Source: Eubacterium sp. CAG:251 (lineage in GTDB: Bacteria > Bacillota > Clostridia > Oscillospirales > Acutalibacteraceae). Taken from it: a stretch of 37,138 nucleotides of DNA. Location: positions 1 to 37,138 of the forward strand of contig FR889137.1 in the NCBI GenBank assembly GCA_000436835.1. The letters are read 5' to 3'. Numbering within the stretch: position 1 is the stretch's first letter; every line of letters begins with the position of its first letter. The translations under genes and the position numbers were made by a program. The notes beneath the pieces were generated by a model. The model did not search any database and was not told the DNA's origin. It worked only from the letters and a program-made list of their open reading frames with translations. Shown here piece by piece: positions 7,934 through 16,000 of the stretch.

Positions 7934-8530
7934 TTATTTTCCCTTTAAAACAGTGGAAAGCGGCTTATAAATAAGCATTGTTATTCCTGCACAGATTAAG
8001 CCTTTAACGAATGTAAACGGCAGATTGAAAATTAACAATGCCTGCAAAATGCTCTTTGTTTTCGGCAAAATCACTTGATACATTTGAAGCACTGCCGCCT
8101 CAGGAAAGCCCAAAACATTATAATAAAGAGGATATATAATAAAGTAGTTAATCGGCACGCTGATTACTGCCATAACAAGTGATGCCGCAATTCCTGCCAC
8201 GAGCGCTTCGCCTTTTGTTTTTTTATGCTTATAAATCAAGCCTGCCACAAGTGCAAAGCTTGCGCCGAGCAAGAAGTTTGAAAGCTCACCGACAAAGCCG
8301 CTCTGGCTAACAGCCATGTGAATTAAGTTTTTTAAAAGTGCAATAATCACACCTGCAAGCGGACCGTAAGCGAATGCGCCGATAAGTTCGGGCAAATCTG
8401 AAAAGTCAAGCTTGATGAAACTCGGCATAATCGGTATGGCTATTTCAACATATTGAAGCCCTACCGCAACCGCCGTCAGCATTGCCGTGCCTGTAATAAG
8501 TCTGATTTTGTTTGTTTGCTTTTTTTCCAT
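7934..8530 (-). CDS. ribU: Riboflavin ECF transporter S-component RibU
   Basis: This 198-residue integral membrane protein is the substrate-binding S-component that captures riboflavin and works with a shared energy-coupling module (EcfA, EcfA', EcfT), which is not in this window. It has about six hydrophobic segments and the family pattern KLDFSDLPELIGAFAYGP followed by ALLKNLIH. Identification is strengthened by the FMN riboswitch and switchable terminator directly upstream. I start it at ATG 8530, after GGAGAA; an earlier in-frame start at 8635 would lie in the riboswitch and its terminator and is not credible. Rising FMN should lower its expression. It is transcribed alone, from a promoter at the end of the csoR-like gene. 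Confidence 0.93.
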   Translation of the reverse strand: MEKKQTNKIRLITGTAMLTAVAVGLQYVEIAIPIMPSFIKLDFSDLPELIGAFAYGPLAGVIIALLKNLIHMAVSQSGFVGELSNFLLGASFALVAGLIYKHKKTKGEALVAGIAASLVMAVISVPINYFIIYPLYYNVLGFPEAAVLQMYQVILPKTKSILQALLIFNLPFTFVKGLICAGITMLIYKPLSTVLKGK

Positions 8531-8548
8531 AATTTTCTCCTTTTGGGC

Positions 8549-8579
8549 AAAAGAGAAGCCCCAACAAATATGTTGGGGC
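8549..8579 (-). terminator. Riboswitch-controlled terminator before ribU
   Basis: On the minus strand GCCCCAACA and TGTTGGGGC pair around a short loop and run into TTCTCTTTT. It lies between the FMN aptamer and the ribU ribosome site, as expected for an expression platform that terminates transcription when FMN is bound. Confidence 0.88.
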
Positions 8580-8625
8580 GCAATGCTTGAACTTGGCAAA
8601 ATTATTATTACAATTTGCCTAAACA

Positions 8626-8732
8626 TTTCTCTCATCCGGACTTTAACCGTCGGTAACGGAATTGCACCGTTTCGGCCGCCTTGGCGGTTCGCAGACTTTA
8701 CTGCCGGTGAGGAATTGCACCTCGCCCTGAAA
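8626..8732 (-). promoter_or_regulatory. FMN riboswitch (RFN element)
   Basis: Read on the minus strand, the region holds the conserved RFN blocks in order: GGGCGAGGTGCAATTCC, CACCGGCAGTAAAG, a GCCAAGGCGGC stem, CGGTGCAATTCCG, TACCGACGGT, and AAAGTCCGGATGAGAGA. These are hallmarks of the FMN aptamer (six helices round a central junction). It controls ribU through the terminator at 8549-8579. Confidence 0.96.
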
Positions 8733-8774
8733 TATTTTATTGATTTTAAAAATACGTTGGATTTGCGATTATCA

Positions 8775-8791
8775 GGCGAACAATGTTCGCC
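8775..8791. repeat. Palindromic repeat, copy 2
   Basis: GGCGAACAATGTTCGCC is the inverted-orientation copy of the palindrome family, lying inside the ribU leader between its promoter and the riboswitch, with TACCGTAGG beside it as at copy 1. Confidence 0.75.
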
Positions 8792-8848
8792 CCTACGGTA
8801 TTCCTTTTCCCTCGCAAAATACTTAATGCTTTTTCAAAATCTATAATC

Positions 8849-8876
8849 ATTATATTCTATTTTACAAATTTGTCAA
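8849..8876 (-). promoter_or_regulatory. ribU promoter inside the csoR 3' end
   Basis: On the minus strand TTGACA and TATAAT, both perfect consensus hexamers, are 16 bases apart. The -35 box is formed by the codons for Ile-Asp-Lys near the end of the csoR-like gene. Transcription would start near 8842, about 110 bases before the FMN aptamer. Confidence 0.8.
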
Positions 8877-9180
8877 TAGCTTTGTTGAATTCGTCGAGCA
8901 TGGCGGTGTCACCCTTTTCAACTGCATGAACAATGCAATGGTCAAGATGGTCTTTTAAAATAACTTTGCCCGTATTGTTAAGCGCAGATTTAACAGCTGC
9001 AAGCTGAATTAAAACGTCTGAGCAATCGTCGCCGTTTTCAACCATTTGCTTAACCTTTTGAAGATGACCTATTGCACGTGCAAGGCGGTTTGAAACCTCT
9101 TTTGTATGCTCGTGGGAATGAGTATGGGTGTGCGAAAGATTTTGCTCAATTTGAGCTTTAGAATTTTCTTTTTCACTCAT
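8857..9180 (-). CDS. CsoR/FrmR-family metal- or sulfur-sensing repressor
   Basis: This 107-residue protein belongs to the DUF156 (CsoR/RcnR/FrmR) family of all-helical, DNA-binding repressors. The ligand triad Cys53-His78-Cys82 has exactly the spacing of CsoR (25 and 4 residues), within DDCSDVLIQLAAVKSAL and DHLDHC. An added N-terminal stretch with His17, 19, 21, 23 and 25 could bind further metal. I start it at ATG 9180 (AAGGA upstream); the open frame continues into metY but without a better start. It lies 19 bases downstream of metY on the same strand, so the two are probably cotranscribed. Copper(I) is the conventional effector for a C-H-C member; persulfide sensing as in CstR is possible given metY but less favoured because the His is kept. 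Confidence 0.9.
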   Translation of the reverse strand: MSEKENSKAQIEQNLSHTHTHSHEHTKEVSNRLARAIGHLQKVKQMVENGDDCSDVLIQLAAVKSALNNTGKVILKDHLDHCIVHAVEKGDTAMLDEFNKAIDKFVK

Positions 9181-9199
9181 ACTCTCATTCCTTTTTGAA

Positions 9200-10468
9200 T
9201 TAAATTTGTGCAAGTGCCTGTTCAATGTCGGCAATAATATCCTCGCAGTCCTCAATTCCGCAGCTGAAACGGATAAGGTCAGGCGTTACGCCGCATTCCT
9301 TAAGCTGTTCGTCAGTAAGCTGACGGTGAGTGGTTGAAGCGGGGTGCAAGCAGCAGCTTCTTGCATCTGCTACGTGTGTTACGATTGCCGCAAGTTTAAG
9401 CGAGTCCATAAACTTTGTAGCCGCAGCTCTGCCGCCCTTAATGCCGAAACTTACTACGCCGCATGTGCCGTTTGGCATATATTTTTGTGCCTTTGCATAC
9501 TGCTTGTCATCTTCAAGCATAGCGCAGTTTACCCAAGTTATTTTATCGTGATTTTTAAGATATTCAGCCACTTTTTTAGCGTTTTCGCAATGCCTTGCAA
9601 CACGAAGATGGAGTGATTCCAAGCCGACATTTAATAAAAATGCATCATGCGGTGACGGCATCGAGCCGAGGTCACGCATAAGCTGAACGGTTGCTTTTGT
9701 GATATATGCGCCCTTGCCGAAAGTGTCAGAATAAGTTATTCCGTGGTAGCTTTCGTCAGGTGTTGTAAGTCCCGGGAATTTGTCGTTTTGCGTCCAATCA
9801 AAATTGCCGCTGTCAACTATTACACCGCCGATAGTTGAAGCGTGACCTTCCATATATTTTGTTGTGGAATGGGTTACGATATCAACGCCCCAATCAAATA
9901 CACGGCAGTTAATCGGTGTTGCAAAAGTGTTGTCAACAATGAGCGGAACGCCGTTTTTGTGAGCAACTTTGGCAAATCGCTCGATATCAAGAATATCAAG
10001 GCTCGGATTAGAAATTGTTTCGCCGAAAACAGCCTTTGTGTTCGGCTTAAATGCAGCTTGAATTTCCTCCTCCGTAGCGTCAGGGCTTACAAAGGTAAAG
10101 TCAATTCCGAGCTTTCTCATTGTAACGTTAAAAAGATTGTATGTTCCGCCGTAAATTGCAGAGGAGCTTACAATATGGTCGCCTGCCTGTGCAATGTTAA
10201 ATACTGCATAAAAGTTGGCTGCTTGACCGCTTGATGTAAGCATTCCCGCAACGCCGCCCTCAAGCATAGTGATTTTTGCGGCAACGGTATCGTTAGTAGG
10301 GTTTTGAAGTCGAGAGTAGAAATATCCGCTTTTCTTTAAGTCGAAAAGATCTCCCATTTCTACGCTTGAATCGTATTTGTATGTTGTGCTTTGAACGATG
10401 GGCAAAACCCTCGGCTCACCGTTTTTCGGGCGGTATGCGCCCTGCACGCAGATAGTACCTTGTTTCAT
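9200..10468 (-). CDS. metY: O-acetylhomoserine sulfhydrylase (MetY)
   Basis: This 422-residue PLP enzyme of the Cys/Met metabolism family joins O-acetyl-L-homoserine with sulfide to give homocysteine and acetate, in methionine synthesis. Visible motifs are YSRLQNPTNDTV, TSSGQAAN (phosphate binding), VDNTFATP, and the PLP Lys204 in HSTTKYMEGH, followed by the long insert region typical of MetY rather than MetB/MetC. RFSCGIED near the end binds the substrate carboxylate. Length is normal for the family. AAGGGGAA lies about ten bases before ATG 10468. I looked for an S-box (SAM-I) leader upstream and found none. The csoR-like gene follows after 19 bases. Confidence 0.95.
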   Translation of the reverse strand: MKQGTICVQGAYRPKNGEPRVLPIVQSTTYKYDSSVEMGDLFDLKKSGYFYSRLQNPTNDTVAAKITMLEGGVAGMLTSSGQAANFYAVFNIAQAGDHIVSSSAIYGGTYNLFNVTMRKLGIDFTFVSPDATEEEIQAAFKPNTKAVFGETISNPSLDILDIERFAKVAHKNGVPLIVDNTFATPINCRVFDWGVDIVTHSTTKYMEGHASTIGGVIVDSGNFDWTQNDKFPGLTTPDESYHGITYSDTFGKGAYITKATVQLMRDLGSMPSPHDAFLLNVGLESLHLRVARHCENAKKVAEYLKNHDKITWVNCAMLEDDKQYAKAQKYMPNGTCGVVSFGIKGGRAAATKFMDSLKLAAIVTHVADARSCCLHPASTTHRQLTDEQLKECGVTPDLIRFSCGIEDCEDIIADIEQALAQI

Positions 10469-10593
10469 AATATAATATTCCCCTTATTTAGGTTGTGAAT
10501 AAGCAGCCATAACCGCACCTGAATTGTTAATGTTATCACGTTTTATTTAATAAAGTATATGTATAATTAAATAATCTATATCAACAACTTTGT

Positions 10594-10636
10594 AACGATA
10601 CGATTTTAGGTATCGAGATACCGTAATCGTATCGTT
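10594..10636. repeat. 43-base two-part hairpin
   Basis: AACGATACGATT pairs perfectly with AATCGTATCGTT, and inside these arms GGTATC pairs with GATACC. There is no T-run on either strand, so this is not a typical terminator. It lies about 125 bases upstream of metY and could be an operator, a processing site or a mobile repeat. Confidence 0.65.
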
Positions 10637-10648
10637 AGGTGCTTTGAG

Positions 10649-10870
10649 CCTTTTGTGAGTGGGCAGTACACACGTACAGCTCTCACTCGCAAAATGCTCA
10701 ATTCTGACTACTTCTTCGCAACCTTATTATTTTATTCGTCGTCACAAACTTCGTATCATTCGTGACGAATTTTTATAATATAAATTTAAAATTCATCCCT
10801 CATTCACTACGTTGCTCCTCCTTTCAAAATCTGCCGTACAGTGGTGCGTCAGATTTTGTATGAGAAACAG
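10649..10870. repeat. Interspersed repeat block between apgM and metY
   Basis: TTGTGAGTG at 10653-10661 pairs with CACTCGCAA, and the inverted form of this segment (TTTTGCGAGTG, GAGCTGT) recurs at 37094. From 10736 the module seen at 7728 recurs: TCGTCGTCAC, CTTCGTATCATTC, CACTACGTTGCTCCTCC and AAAATCTGCCGTAC, the last 35 bases differing from the first copy at only two positions. No gene was seen in 10469-10892. Confidence 0.7.
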
Positions 10871-10892
10871 GTGAATGATTTTATATGATTAA

Positions 10893-12101
10893 TCAATCAT
10901 TCAAAAAATGATTCATAATGCTTGGGCCGTGGTCAATATAATTGCCCGTTTGCTTTGCCGTTTCCTCATTGATTGTGTCAACGCCTTCAATCTCGTTTTG
11001 CTTATGATAAATAAGATAAGGAACGGGGTCGCTTGCGTGGGTACGTGTAACGATAGGAGTAGGGTGGTCGGGCAAAATCATAATTTTGTAATCATCATAC
11101 TTTTTAAGCCCTTCAAAAAGAATAGGCAAAACTCTTTCATCAATAAGCTCAATTGCTCTTACCTTATTTTCAGGCTCGTTTCTGTGGCCGCATTCGTCAG
11201 GTGCTTCAAAGTGAACGTAAACAAGGTCGTTTCTCTCTAAGCAGTCAATAGCGGCATTGGCTTTGCCCTCAAAGTTAGTGTCAATATAGCCTGTTGCGCC
11301 CTCAACCTCGGCAACTTCCATTTTAGCACAGCCGCCGATACCCTTGATAAGGTCAACGGCAGAAACAACAGCACCCTTGATACCGTAAATTTCCTCAAAC
11401 GGTGAAAGAGCAGGTCTTTTTCCCTCACCCCAAAGCCAAATTGAGTTTGCAGGTCTTTTGCCTGCCTTTTTTCTTGCAAGGTTTACAGGGTGGTCTTTAA
11501 GCAAATCATAGCTCTTTTTCATAAGTTCGATAAGCGGCTTTGCATTCTCGCTTGTTGAAAGATATTCTGTAATAACCTTGCCCGTAATGTCGTGAGGAGG
11601 AGTCATTTTGCCAAGGTCGGTTGTGCCGTTGTCCCAAATAAGGCAGTGACGGTACGATACACCTGGATAGAACTTAAATTCGTCAGTGCCGAGCTTCTCA
11701 TCAATATACTTGATAAGGATTTCAGCCTCTTCGGTTGAGATATCGTCTGCGCAATAATCCTCAATTGTCTTTTGCTCATAAGGCAAATCATCTTCTGAAA
11801 GAGTAACAAGATTTGTACGAAGCGATACGTCCGTAGGCTTCATATCAATGCCGATTGACGCTGCCTCAAGCGGACTTCTTCCCGTGTAATACTTCATAGG
11901 GTCAAATCCCAAAACACTCATATTTGCAACGTCGGAGCCGGGCTTTAATCCTGGCGCAACAGTCCTGATAAGCCCTACCTCAGCTCTCTTTGCAAGGTAG
12001 TCCATATTAGGCTTTTTGGCACACATCATAGGTGTTTTGCCGCCGAGTGCAGGTACGGGATAGTCAGCCATACCGTCATATAAAACAACTACATATTTCA
12101 T
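10893..12101 (-). CDS. apgM: ApgM-family phosphomutase / proposed homoserine kinase
   Basis: This 402-residue protein belongs to the archaeal-type cofactor-independent phosphoglycerate mutase family, part of the alkaline phosphatase superfamily. Motifs include the metal-binding LYDGMADYP at the N-terminus, GSDVANMSVLGF with the candidate nucleophile Ser, YTGRSPLEAASIGI, HFEAPDECGHRNE and ILPDHPTP. The family contains true 2,3-phosphoglycerate mutases and a bacterial subgroup proposed to act as homoserine kinase. Its position upstream of metY on the same strand, with 424 bases of repeats between, makes the homoserine role plausible but not proven. AAAGGA precedes ATG 12101. The downstream block of hairpins may end its transcript. 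Confidence 0.85.
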   Translation of the reverse strand: MKYVVVLYDGMADYPVPALGGKTPMMCAKKPNMDYLAKRAEVGLIRTVAPGLKPGSDVANMSVLGFDPMKYYTGRSPLEAASIGIDMKPTDVSLRTNLVTLSEDDLPYEQKTIEDYCADDISTEEAEILIKYIDEKLGTDEFKFYPGVSYRHCLIWDNGTTDLGKMTPPHDITGKVITEYLSTSENAKPLIELMKKSYDLLKDHPVNLARKKAGKRPANSIWLWGEGKRPALSPFEEIYGIKGAVVSAVDLIKGIGGCAKMEVAEVEGATGYIDTNFEGKANAAIDCLERNDLVYVHFEAPDECGHRNEPENKVRAIELIDERVLPILFEGLKKYDDYKIMILPDHPTPIVTRTHASDPVPYLIYHKQNEIEGVDTINEETAKQTGNYIDHGPSIMNHFLND

Positions 12102-12126
12102 TTTGTTTTATCCTTTCAATAAATAA

Positions 12127-12981
12127 TTAATTGTTACTTTTTTCTCTGTTACATCTCCAACAGAGTGTTTGTAAATTATCGGCTTCTGTTTTTCCGCCTT
12201 TAGAAATCGGAACTATGTGGTCGACTTCCAATAACAAATTAGGCTCTTTATAAATACTGTTTCCGCAAATACAACAAGTGTAATTGTCACGCTTTTTAAT
12301 TGCGTTACGCAAATCATTTGTCATTGTGTTTCTTTGAACTTTTGCATGTGAATATTTATTTAGTTTTCTTGACAGTTCGCTTTTAATTTCTTTAATAACA
12401 TCAGTTGTTATAAAAATTTTATATTCACGTTGACTTTTTCCTGCAGGGCTTATATATAAAAAGCGGAAAACAGGATAGCTCTGTGGGAAAAAGCTTAAAT
12501 CAATATTGCATATTTTTACAAAGAATTTTTCTTTTGGTAAAAATATATATACTCTATTTGGAATTGTTTTTGACACTTGTTTGTATAGTTCATCGGTTTT
12601 TTCATAGAAAATGCCGAGCTTTTCCGAAAAAGTTTCGCAAAAGTCTAATTCTTCTAAACATTGAATGTCATAATCCAAATCAGAGTATTTTATTAAATAT
12701 TTAATAGGATTATTTTCAGCGTTTGAAAGAACGGAGTTTGAACAATTATATGTTTGCGTAAGACCGTTTTCAGCTAAATACCTTTTAAATGTGGATTGCT
12801 GCTTTAGAAGAAAACTAGCTAAATCTCTACATTCGGATGAAAGTGGTTCGTTTTTTTCATATATTTCAGAAGAATGCTTTTTGATATAATTATTTGCTGA
12901 AATATATAATGCCAATGATATCATTACTGCCAAAAGAATTATAACCGAAATAATAACAATAACTATTGAATAATAACCCAT
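12127..12981 (-). CDS. Membrane-anchored HNH endonuclease-like protein
   Basis: This 284-residue protein has one N-terminal membrane segment (about residues 4-28), a middle region of about 200 residues with no recognised domain, and a C-terminal HNH domain. The latter has a CCICG pair, EVDHIVPISKGGKTEADNL with the catalytic-type DH, and LCWRC, giving four zinc-binding cysteines. HNH domains cut or nick DNA, but here the membrane anchor is unusual; the domain would be cytoplasmic if the N-terminus is outside. I start at ATG 12981 because GGAGGAA lies just before it; a start at 13002 is possible. It follows purL at 77 bases and precedes apgM at 25 bases, so it may sit in their transcript. Confidence 0.8.
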   Translation of the reverse strand: MGYYSIVIVIISVIILLAVMISLALYISANNYIKKHSSEIYEKNEPLSSECRDLASFLLKQQSTFKRYLAENGLTQTYNCSNSVLSNAENNPIKYLIKYSDLDYDIQCLEELDFCETFSEKLGIFYEKTDELYKQVSKTIPNRVYIFLPKEKFFVKICNIDLSFFPQSYPVFRFLYISPAGKSQREYKIFITTDVIKEIKSELSRKLNKYSHAKVQRNTMTNDLRNAIKKRDNYTCCICGNSIYKEPNLLLEVDHIVPISKGGKTEADNLQTLCWRCNREKSNN

Positions 12982-12998
12982 ATTTTCCTCCATAAACA

Positions 12999-13037
12999 CC
13001 AAATAATATTAATATGTATTGATTTAATATTATTTGG
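12999..13037. repeat. 14-bp perfect inverted repeat before the HNH gene
   Basis: CCAAATAATATTAA and TTAATATTATTTGG are separated by 11 bases. The element lies between the purL stop and the HNH gene start. On the plus strand it is followed by a short T-run (GCGCTTTTT), on the minus strand only by TGTTT. It may be a weak purL terminator or an operator. Confidence 0.6.
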
Positions 13038-13057
13038 CGCTTTTTATATTGAACCAA

Positions 13058-16000
13058 TTATTTGAAATAATTTACGCCGCTTTCAAAGATTTTCATATCC
13101 TTTTCAAACGGAACGTTGGCATAAAGGTTATTGCCCTTTCTTTCAACGTGGCCCATTTTGCCGAGTACACGTCCGTCAGGAGATGTGATACCCTCAACTG
13201 CGCAAACCGAGCCGTTAGGGTTAAACGGCATATCGCTTACCGGAGTGCCGTCAAGATTTACGTATTGAGTAGCAACCTGTCCGTTTTCAATAAGTTTTTT
13301 CATAACATCGTCGTTTGCAACAAAACGTCCCTCGCCGTGGCTGATAGGCACTGCAAATACGTCGCCTGCATTAACACTGCTAAACCAAGGAGATTTAACG
13401 CTTGCAACTCTTGTATATGCCATTGATGAGATATGCCTGCCGATAGTATTAAATGTAAGGGTAGGGTCGTTTTCGTTAATTTCCTTAATCTCGCCGTAAG
13501 GCACAAGGCCGAGTTTGATAAGAGCCTGGAAGCCGTTGCAAATGCCGAGCATTAAGCCGTCACGGTTGTTAAGAAGCTTTGTAACAGCCTCTTTAACCTT
13601 AGGATTTCTAAATGTTGTAGCAATAAACTTGCCTGAGCCTTCAGGTTCGTCACCGCCTGAAAAACCGCCCGGAAGCATAATGATTTGCGATGATTCAATT
13701 TCTTCAACCATTTTGTCAATTGTTTCGTTAATAGCCGAAGATGAAAGGTTGTTTACAACAAGAATGTTTGCTTTAGCGCCGGCTTTTTCAAATGCTCTTG
13801 CAGAGTCAACCTCGCAGTTAGTGCCCGGGAATGCAGGAATAAATACCTTTGGCTTTGCAACCTTGTTTTTAGCAACAAAGATTGAGCGCTCTTTATAAAG
13901 CGGTACGTCATAAGGCATATTGGCTTTCTTGCCCGAATCGGTAGCAAATACCTTTTCAAGCTTGCCGCACCAAGCGTCAATAAGCTCGTCAACAGTCTGA
14001 ACGTCGCCGTCAATGATGAATACGCCGTTATCGTTTGTTTTACCGAGAACTACGCCGTCATAAGCATTTTCGTCTGCAAGTTCAACAACAAAAGAAGCCT
14101 CTTTTGCGGCAAATAAGGTTTCTTTATCAAGCCCCTGAGCGAAGGTGAAGCCGAATTTGTTACCGAATGCCATTTTGCATACGCAAGCTGCTGCGCCGCC
14201 CTCTTTGATAACGGAGGCTGAAAGGATTTTGCCGTTTCTTATTCCTTCGTAAACGCTTACCATAAGCTCCATAGCCTTGTCATAAATCGGTAAGCCTGTT
14301 TCCTCGTCAACAGGAAGTTCAAGAAGCTTAACCGTTGAATTAATGCGCTTGAATTGCGATGATGCGGTTTTGGAAGCCTCGCTCATACCTACTGCAAATG
14401 AAACGAGAGTAGGAGGAACGTCAAGGTCGTTAAAGCTGCCGCTCATTGAGTCCTTACCGCCGATTGACGGGCATTTGTATCCAACCTGAGCCGTAAGTGC
14501 ACCTAAAAGTGCGGCTGTCGGCTTGCCCCAACGTGACGGTACATCATTAAGTCTTTCAAAATATTCTTGGAATGTAAGCCTTGCCTGCGACGGGTCACAG
14601 CCTACTGCAGCAAGCTTAGCAAGCGATTCCGATACTGCAAATGCGGCAGAATGGAACGGTGACCAACGTGAAAGCTTAGGGATAAAGCCGTAAGCCATAA
14701 CCGTTGCCGTGTCTGTTTCACCCTCTAAAAGAGGAATTTTTGCTACCATTGCTTCCTCAGGAGTGAGCTGATATTTGCCTGCATAAGGCATAAGAACGGT
14801 TGAGGCACCGATTGATGAGTCAAATCGCTCAACAAGACCCTTTTGACTGCAAACTTCAAGACGTGAAAGGTTTGCCTTGAGTGCGTTTGCAAGTGAAAGA
14901 TTATCAAGAGCAGCAGGCACTTCTTTTCTGTAATTCTTATTTTCGTCAACTGCGGTGATTTCAACCTTAGCGTGCTGAGTTACACCGTTTGTGTTAAGGA
15001 AATCACGGCTGAGGTCAACAATCTTGTCACCTCTCCATGTCATTTCAAGCCTGTTTTCATCTGTTACAACAGCAACAGGAGTAGCCTCAAGGTTTTCCTC
15101 ATTGGAAAGCCTGATGAATGTATCAACGTCTGCCTTGTCAAGAACTACAGCCATTCTTTCCTGCGATTCTGAAATAGCAAGCTCCGTTCCGTCAAGGCCG
15201 TCATATTTTTTAGGTACTTTGTCAAGGTCAATCTTAAGTCCGTCTGCAAGTTCGCCGATGGCAACTGATACGCCGCCTGCGCCGAAGTCATTGCAGCGTT
15301 TAATCATTTTAGCAACCTCTGCCTTGCGGAATAAACGCTGGATTTTACGTTCCGTAGGAGGATTACCCTTTTGAACCTCTGCTCCGCAGGTTTCAATAGA
15401 AGATGAGTTGTGAGCCTTTGACGAGCCTGTTGCGCCGCCGCAGCCGTCACGTCCGGTTCTTCCGCCCAAAAGTACGATTACGTCGTCCTTTTGCGGACAT
15501 TCTCTTTTTACATTATCTTTAGGAGATGCACCGATAACAGCGCCAATCTCCATTCTCTTAGCTACATAGCCCTCATCATAAAGCTCTGTAACCTGACCTG
15601 TGGCAAGACCTATTTGGTTGCCGTAGCTTGAATAGCCTGCAGCTGCACCCGTTGTAATCTTGCTTTGAGGTAATTTAGCATCAAGTGTTTTTTCAAAAGG
15701 AGTAGTAGGGTCGCCTGAGCCTGTAACACGCATAGCCTGATATACGTATGCTCTGCCTGAAAGTGGGTCACGGATTGCGCCGCCGAGGCAGGTAGCCGCA
15801 CCGCCGAAAGGCTCAATTTCAGTTGGGTGGTTATGCGTTTCGTTTTTAAACTGAACAAGCCACTGCTCTGTTTTACCGTCAATAACAACGGGTACTTCGA
15901 TTGAGCAGGCATTGATTTCTTCACTCTCGTCAAGATTGTTTACAAGGCCACGCTTTTTGAGTACCTTTGTGCCTATGCAAGCCATATCCATAAGGCAAAC

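Noticed and set aside
8531..8635. 35-residue N-terminal extension of RibU
   Set aside because: It is encoded by the riboswitch end and terminator; the start at 8530 has the ribosome site.
10469..10640. SAM (S-box) or other methionine riboswitch before metY
   Set aside because: No GAGGGA...GCCC...CCGGCAACC pattern was found on the minus strand.
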